From: Croceitalea sp.
GTDB lineage: Bacteria > Bacteroidota > Bacteroidia > Flavobacteriales > Flavobacteriaceae
Length of the DNA stretch: 37,182 nucleotides
NCBI GenBank assembly: GCA_013001145.1
Contig: JABDND010000122.1
Location: 1-37,182, forward strand
Reading direction: 5' to 3'
Under the pieces are notes generated by a model that worked only from the letters and a program-made list of their open reading frames with translations, was not told the origin of the DNA and made no database searches. Below, piece by piece: positions 33,440 to 37,182 of the stretch (the stretch's first letter is position 1; every line of letters starts with the position of its first letter). The position numbers and the translations under genes are program-made.

Positions 33440-34959
33440 TTCCTATTCGTTCTTTAGTGGTTTTTTCAAAGCTTACGGTTCATTCTCCTATTATTGAACC
33501 TAAGCGTGTAAAGGCGGTTTACGTAATCACAAAAAAAGATGGCACAGAAGAATCCAATGAACTTATTTATAGTTACGACGCGGTCTATTTTGATAAAAAA
33601 AACAATAATGACCTGAACCTGGCGAGCATGATGGTCGCGCAAGTGGCGCTCAATTACGGATTGTTTTTTGAGCAGGTTATCTTTGATGGTCTTTATGATG
33701 AGATAGATAAGCGATTCTTGTCCGACATGATGGAAAATACTTCAAGAGAGATTCTAACCAATAAGTTTTTTGTCAAAAACGAATTTTTAAAACCACCTTT
33801 TGATGCCATAGAACCAAAGAAGATGGAGCGTTATACTGCCGCTCAAATCACCTTCACCAATACACAGTTTTCGGGCATGGCAATACAAAAAGACAATGCC
33901 CAACCCCATCTAAGCAAATATGCCATTTTGAGCAGCGGTGGAAAAGACAGTTTGCTCACTTATGGTTTAATCAAAGAGTTTGCCGAGCCACATCCTGTAT
34001 ACATCAATGAATCTGGTAGACACTGGTTTACCGCTATCAACGCATATGAACATTTTAAAGAAAATGAACCCAATACCGTAAAACCTTGGTGCAATAGTGA
34101 TCGTATTTTTAACTGGATGGTAAGGCAAATGCCTTTTATCAAAGAAAATTTTCAAAATATTCGAGCCGATATATACCCTATACGGCTGTGGACAGTAGCC
34201 GTATTTTTATTTGGTGTTTTGCCCGTAGTGCGTAAGCGAAACATAGGAAATATACTTATCGGCAATGAATATGACACCACGGTAAAGGGTAACTATAAAG
34301 GAATTACACATTATAATGGATTATTTGACCAAAGCAAATATTTTGATAACTACTTCACGCGTTATTATCACAAAAAAGGCTGGAACTGCTATCAATATTC
34401 CATTTTACGAAGTTTATCAGAACTACTTATTTTAAAGGTTTTGGTTAAACGGTATCCACTGCTTCAGCAACATCAAGTAAGCTGTCATGCTGCACATGAA
34501 GAAAATGGTCGAATGTTGCCCTGTGGCAATTGTGAAAAATGCCGCAGAATTATTGGTATGCTGACCGCCTGGAGAGAGAGTCCTAAAAGATGTGGCTATA
34601 CCGATGTGCAAATCAACAAAGGCCTTACGACGCTTGAACAGCTAAGCGTAAAACAAATAGGCCCCGATGCTTCACAATTGTACCATTTACTATTACTAAA
34701 GAATAAACTAAAAGCAAACGAGCATACTTTAAAATTGGCAAAAGAACACAGCGAAATTACTATGCTCAGGTTTGACAATGAACGTAGTCTAATGTCAGAC
34801 TTGCCCAATCATATCAGAAAACCCTTATTTGCCATTCTAGTAGAATATAGCGACGGTTTGGCACAACTAACAGAGCGTAAATGGCATACATTTACAGATA
34901 TAAACAAGAAGATGGATGCACCATATTTTTTAAAAGAAAAAAATGAAAGAAACCAATAA
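33436..34959 (+). CDS. PP-loop ATPase with QueC-like zinc cluster
   Basis: 507 residues, more than twice the size of QueC. The middle holds the PP-loop motif S167-G-G-K-D-S172, which in this superfamily binds ATP and activates a substrate as adenylate. A zinc-type cluster C350, C363-G-N-C366-E-K-C369 matches the C-x8-12-C-x2-C-x2-C of 7-cyano-7-deazaguanine synthases. About 150 residues before the PP-loop and 130 after the cluster have no recognised domain. QueC-type enzymes turn a carboxylate into amide and nitrile, so this protein may form an amide or related bond. No queuosine gene is nearby. It overlaps both neighbours (4 and 17 bases). No standard name known to me. Confidence 0.75.
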   Translation: MIPIRSLVVFSKLTVHSPIIEPKRVKAVYVITKKDGTEESNELIYSYDAVYFDKKNNNDLNLASMMVAQVALNYGLFFEQVIFDGLYDEIDKRFLSDMMENTSREILTNKFFVKNEFLKPPFDAIEPKKMERYTAAQITFTNTQFSGMAIQKDNAQPHLSKYAILSSGGKDSLLTYGLIKEFAEPHPVYINESGRHWFTAINAYEHFKENEPNTVKPWCNSDRIFNWMVRQMPFIKENFQNIRADIYPIRLWTVAVFLFGVLPVVRKRNIGNILIGNEYDTTVKGNYKGITHYNGLFDQSKYFDNYFTRYYHKKGWNCYQYSILRSLSELLILKVLVKRYPLLQQHQVSCHAAHEENGRMLPCGNCEKCRRIIGMLTAWRESPKRCGYTDVQINKGLTTLEQLSVKQIGPDASQLYHLLLLKNKLKANEHTLKLAKEHSEITMLRFDNERSLMSDLPNHIRKPLFAILVEYSDGLAQLTERKWHTFTDINKKMDAPYFLKEKNERNQ

Positions 34960-35737
34960 AACATTTTTGTGGGAGGAGATGACCTGGCCCGAACTTGAGG
35001 CTTACTTGAAAACTGTGGACACGGTGATTTTGCCCTGTGGTGCCATAGAACAACATGGACCTCACTTGCCGGTTGATGTAGACTATTATGATGCAAAATA
35101 TATGGCCTATAAGGTGGCTGAAGCCTGTCAAGAACCCAAACCCCTGGTTATTCCGCCAATTCCGTTCGGAGTTTCATACCATCATGATGACTTTAAGGGT
35201 ACCCTTAGTGTCTCCAATGATGCACTTTCAAGATTTGTGTATGATTTGGGAATGAGCTTGGCCAAAAATGGTATTAAAAAAATCATCATACTTAATGGCC
35301 ACGGTGATAACGCCCCAACATTGAACTATGCTGCTCAAATGATCAATAGGGATGCTAAAATATTCGTTTGTGTGGACACCGGGGAGACCAGTGATGTTGA
35401 TCTTTACAAACTTATTGATACACCTAACGATATACACGCTGGCGAAATCGAAACCAGTACCACCCTGGCCCTAAGGCCAGAAATGGTACAAATGGACAAG
35501 GCAGTAAATGCAACCCTTAAATTTGGAAGCAAATTTTTGGATTATGACGATGAACGGGGCGTAAGCTGGTATGTGCGTACGAATAAAATTTCAGAAAGCG
35601 GTGTAATGGGAGATGCTACCAAAGCAACCGTAGAAAAGGGTGAAAAAATGTGGGAATTGATGATTCATCATATGGTCAATTTAGTGGAATCCATAAAGAA
35701 CACCCCTTTGGATGATCTTTACCAAAAAAGATACTAA
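34943..35737 (+). CDS. creatininase family amidohydrolase
   Basis: 264 residues. The metal site of the creatininase family is complete by eye: Glu36 and His38 in 'AIEQHGPHLP', Asp47, His120 in 'LNGHGDN' and Glu168 in 'HAGEIETS'. The family hydrolyses cyclic or linear amides: creatinine, formamidopyrimidine compounds in archaeal flavin synthesis (ArfB) and the mycofactocin precursor peptide (MftE). The substrate here is unknown. Its start lies 17 bases inside the PP-loop gene and its stop shares a base with the epimerase start, so translation of the three genes is probably coupled. A cytosolic protein with no signal peptide. Confidence 0.88.
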   Translation: MKETNKTFLWEEMTWPELEAYLKTVDTVILPCGAIEQHGPHLPVDVDYYDAKYMAYKVAEACQEPKPLVIPPIPFGVSYHHDDFKGTLSVSNDALSRFVYDLGMSLAKNGIKKIIILNGHGDNAPTLNYAAQMINRDAKIFVCVDTGETSDVDLYKLIDTPNDIHAGEIETSTTLALRPEMVQMDKAVNATLKFGSKFLDYDDERGVSWYVRTNKISESGVMGDATKATVEKGEKMWELMIHHMVNLVESIKNTPLDDLYQKRY

Positions 35738-36792
35738 TGAAAATTACCAGGGTTTCCTATGAAAGACTTGATCTTAGTTTATCCGAACCATATACCATTG
35801 CCTACGAGACCGTTACAAAATCGGTCAATTTTATTCTTAAAATAGAAACTGAGGGTAAGATTGTTGGATATGGATGCTCATCGCCTGATCTAAAAGTGAC
35901 TGGTGAGACACCACAAATGGTCGAATCGGCCATTGAAAAAACTGTAGTACCATTATTAAAAAATCAAAATCCGTTTCACTACGCCAAACATATAGAAGAA
36001 TTAAAGTCCATTCACAAACAGTATGCTTCGGTACGGGCAATGGTAGACATGGCTTTGCTTGATTTAGTTTCAAAAAAGGCCAATGTACCCTTATATCAAT
36101 TTTTAGGAGGTTTTCGTGAATCAATCCCTACAAGTATCACTATTGGTATATTGCCCATAGACGAGACCATAGAGCGAGCTGCAAAATATATTGCACAAGG
36201 CTTTTATATCCTTAAGATAAAGGGAGGCCTTTCTTTAGAAGAAGATATTGAAAAAATTAAGCAAATACGGACCAAATTCCCCAAAGTAATCATCCGCTTT
36301 GATGGCAACCAAGGGTACTCTACTGATGATTCGGTCGCCTTTGTGAAAGCCACCAAAAATTTTAGCGTTGAAATATTTGAACAACCCACAAAAAAAGAAA
36401 ATGAAGTATCCATGGGTCAAGTCACCAAACAAGTGAACTTGCCCGTGATGGCCGATGAAAGTATAAAAACCCTCGCCGATGTTTTTCGATTGGCTCAAAA
36501 CGAACGTATTGATATGGTCAATATTAAATTGATGAAAGTGGGTGGCATTTTAGAAGGTATGCATATTAATTCAGTGGCTAAGTCGGCCAGTCTGGAAGCC
36601 ATGGTCGGATGCAATGATGAATGTGGACTGGGCATTGCCGCAGGGCTTCATTTTGCCCTTTCAAGACCGAATATTCAGTATGCCGATCTTGATGGACATT
36701 TAGATATTTTAAATGATCCCTATAAAAATATTGTCCTGCTTAAAAATGGCATCCTTTACCCTTCCGAAAATCCTGGATTGGGAACTAATTGA
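35737..36792 (+). CDS. dipeptide epimerase-type enolase-superfamily enzyme
   Basis: 351 residues of the muconate lactonizing enzyme subgroup. The catalytic pair Lys162 (K160-I-K162) and Lys264 ('NIKLMK') flanks the active site, and the metal ligands are Asp189 ('FDGNQG'), Glu215 ('FEQP') and Asp240 ('ADES'). Asp317-Leu-Asp319 at the end of the last barrel strand is the DxD motif that in L-Ala-D/L-Glu and related dipeptide epimerases binds the free alpha-amino group of the dipeptide. That favours a dipeptide substrate over an N-acyl amino acid, although DgcA (N-acetyl-D-Glu racemase) is related. Last gene of the operon. Confidence 0.87.
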   Translation: MKITRVSYERLDLSLSEPYTIAYETVTKSVNFILKIETEGKIVGYGCSSPDLKVTGETPQMVESAIEKTVVPLLKNQNPFHYAKHIEELKSIHKQYASVRAMVDMALLDLVSKKANVPLYQFLGGFRESIPTSITIGILPIDETIERAAKYIAQGFYILKIKGGLSLEEDIEKIKQIRTKFPKVIIRFDGNQGYSTDDSVAFVKATKNFSVEIFEQPTKKENEVSMGQVTKQVNLPVMADESIKTLADVFRLAQNERIDMVNIKLMKVGGILEGMHINSVAKSASLEAMVGCNDECGLGIAAGLHFALSRPNIQYADLDGHLDILNDPYKNIVLLKNGILYPSENPGLGTN

Positions 36793-36927
36793 TTTTTTAG
36801 GAAATTTAAATTCTTCTTAATAATAACTTGGAAGCCATCATTTAGGTAGACTAAAAAACTCTGGTTCAAGTATAACTCAACTTATTTGACGACAATCAGT
36901 CCAAATATTTGTTCTTAAGACAGCCCA

Positions 36928-36956
36928 TTGATTCTTTGGTCTATGTCGTACCTTTA
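36928..36956 (+). promoter_or_regulatory. probable promoter of the PHP phosphatase gene
   Basis: TTG at 36928-36930, an 18-base spacer and TACCTTTA at 36949-36956, seven of eight matches to TAnnTTTG. The ATG is at 36974. Confidence 0.5.
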
Positions 36957-36973
36957 TAATCCAAATTTTACAC

Positions 36974-37182
36974 ATGTTCAGTTTTTTCACCAAGAAGGAA
37001 TTTCTAGCGGATCATTTAGAAGGTATTGTGGATATCCATAATCATATATTACCTGGGATTGACGATGGAGCTAAAACCACTGTTGAGTCTTTAGAATTAA
37101 TCAAAGGATTCGCAGAAATCGGAGTGTCTAATTTAATATGCACACCTCATATCATGCATAATTATTATGATAATGATAAAAC
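36974..37182 (+). CDS. PHP-type protein-tyrosine phosphatase (CpsB/YwqE-like), 3' truncated
   Basis: The first 69 residues are in the window. 'GIVDIHNHILPGIDDGAKT' with the His-x-His metal motif at the N-terminus, then 'GVSNLICTPHIM', is the signature of the manganese-dependent PHP-family tyrosine phosphatases (CpsB, YwqE). They control capsule and exopolysaccharide export by dephosphorylating tyrosine kinases. It probably opens a polysaccharide locus that lies beyond the right edge. It has its own promoter and is separated from the epimerase gene by 181 bases. Confidence 0.85.
   Translation, partial: MFSFFTKKEFLADHLEGIVDIHNHILPGIDDGAKTTVESLELIKGFAEIGVSNLICTPHIMHNYYDNDK

Overview
The window looks like chromosomal DNA of a marine-type flavobacterium (Bacteroidota, Flavobacteriaceae). 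The reasons are visible in the sequence. GC content is low. It carries gldF and gldG, of the gliding-motility ABC transporter, next to dnaN. Several small families are typical of this phylum (DUF4290, DUF4212, a Lacal_2735-type protein, a START-like protein). MurA has Asp in place of the catalytic Cys. Shine-Dalgarno sites are largely absent, and many intergenic gaps hold the Bacteroidota -7 promoter element TAnnTTTG. No insertion sequence, integrase, phage gene or CRISPR array was seen, and no gap between genes exceeds about 300 bases.

Layout. Positions 1-2468: an SRPBCC protein (5' end cut off), an SDR-like protein and a DNA photolyase, in one tight operon. Positions 2522-7396: a secreted M20 amidohydrolase, a tiny Lacal_2735-type protein overlapped by a secreted two-domain VOC protein, a pirin and a DEAD-box RNA helicase. 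Positions 7415-9760 (minus strand): DUF493, DUF4290 and murA. Positions 9846-13256: a P-loop ATPase, an unusual RecQ and fmt, overlapping end to start. Positions 13435-15866: HU, YqgE/AlgH, a class IV aminotransferase, a START-like protein and a tRNA-Met with a clear promoter and terminator. Positions 16057-17494: an unknown membrane protein and an NAD(P)-binding protein. Positions 17497-23424 (minus strand): phoH and purC, then a DUF4212 protein, its sodium/solute symporter and acetyl-CoA synthetase, which together look like an acetate uptake and activation module. Positions 23549-28317: a DUF62 (SAM hydrolase-like) protein, an ABM-domain protein, gldF, gldG and dnaN. Positions 28488-31011: an unknown lipoprotein behind an unusual repeat array, a DUF4870 protein and mnmE.

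The most interesting part is 31289-36792, a five-gene operon whose genes overlap or nearly touch. In order it encodes a threonine-synthase-like PLP enzyme, a DUF1611/DgcN-like P-loop protein, a 507-residue PP-loop ATPase with a QueC-like zinc cluster, a creatininase-family amidohydrolase and a dipeptide-epimerase-type enolase-superfamily enzyme. No transporter or regulator lies within it. I cannot name a described pathway with this set. It suggests formation or breakdown of an amide- or dipeptide-like metabolite with inverted stereochemistry. A PHP-type tyrosine phosphatase (CpsB/YwqE-like) starts at the right edge, possibly the first gene of a polysaccharide locus.

Other points worth checking are four ACGAAA-type repeats spaced 19-20 bp in front of the lipoprotein gene, a 16-bp palindrome between phoH and the DUF62 gene, and several enzymes with replaced key residues (SDR, DUF62, class IV aminotransferase, Acs). 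All calls are from reading motifs by eye; no database search was run.
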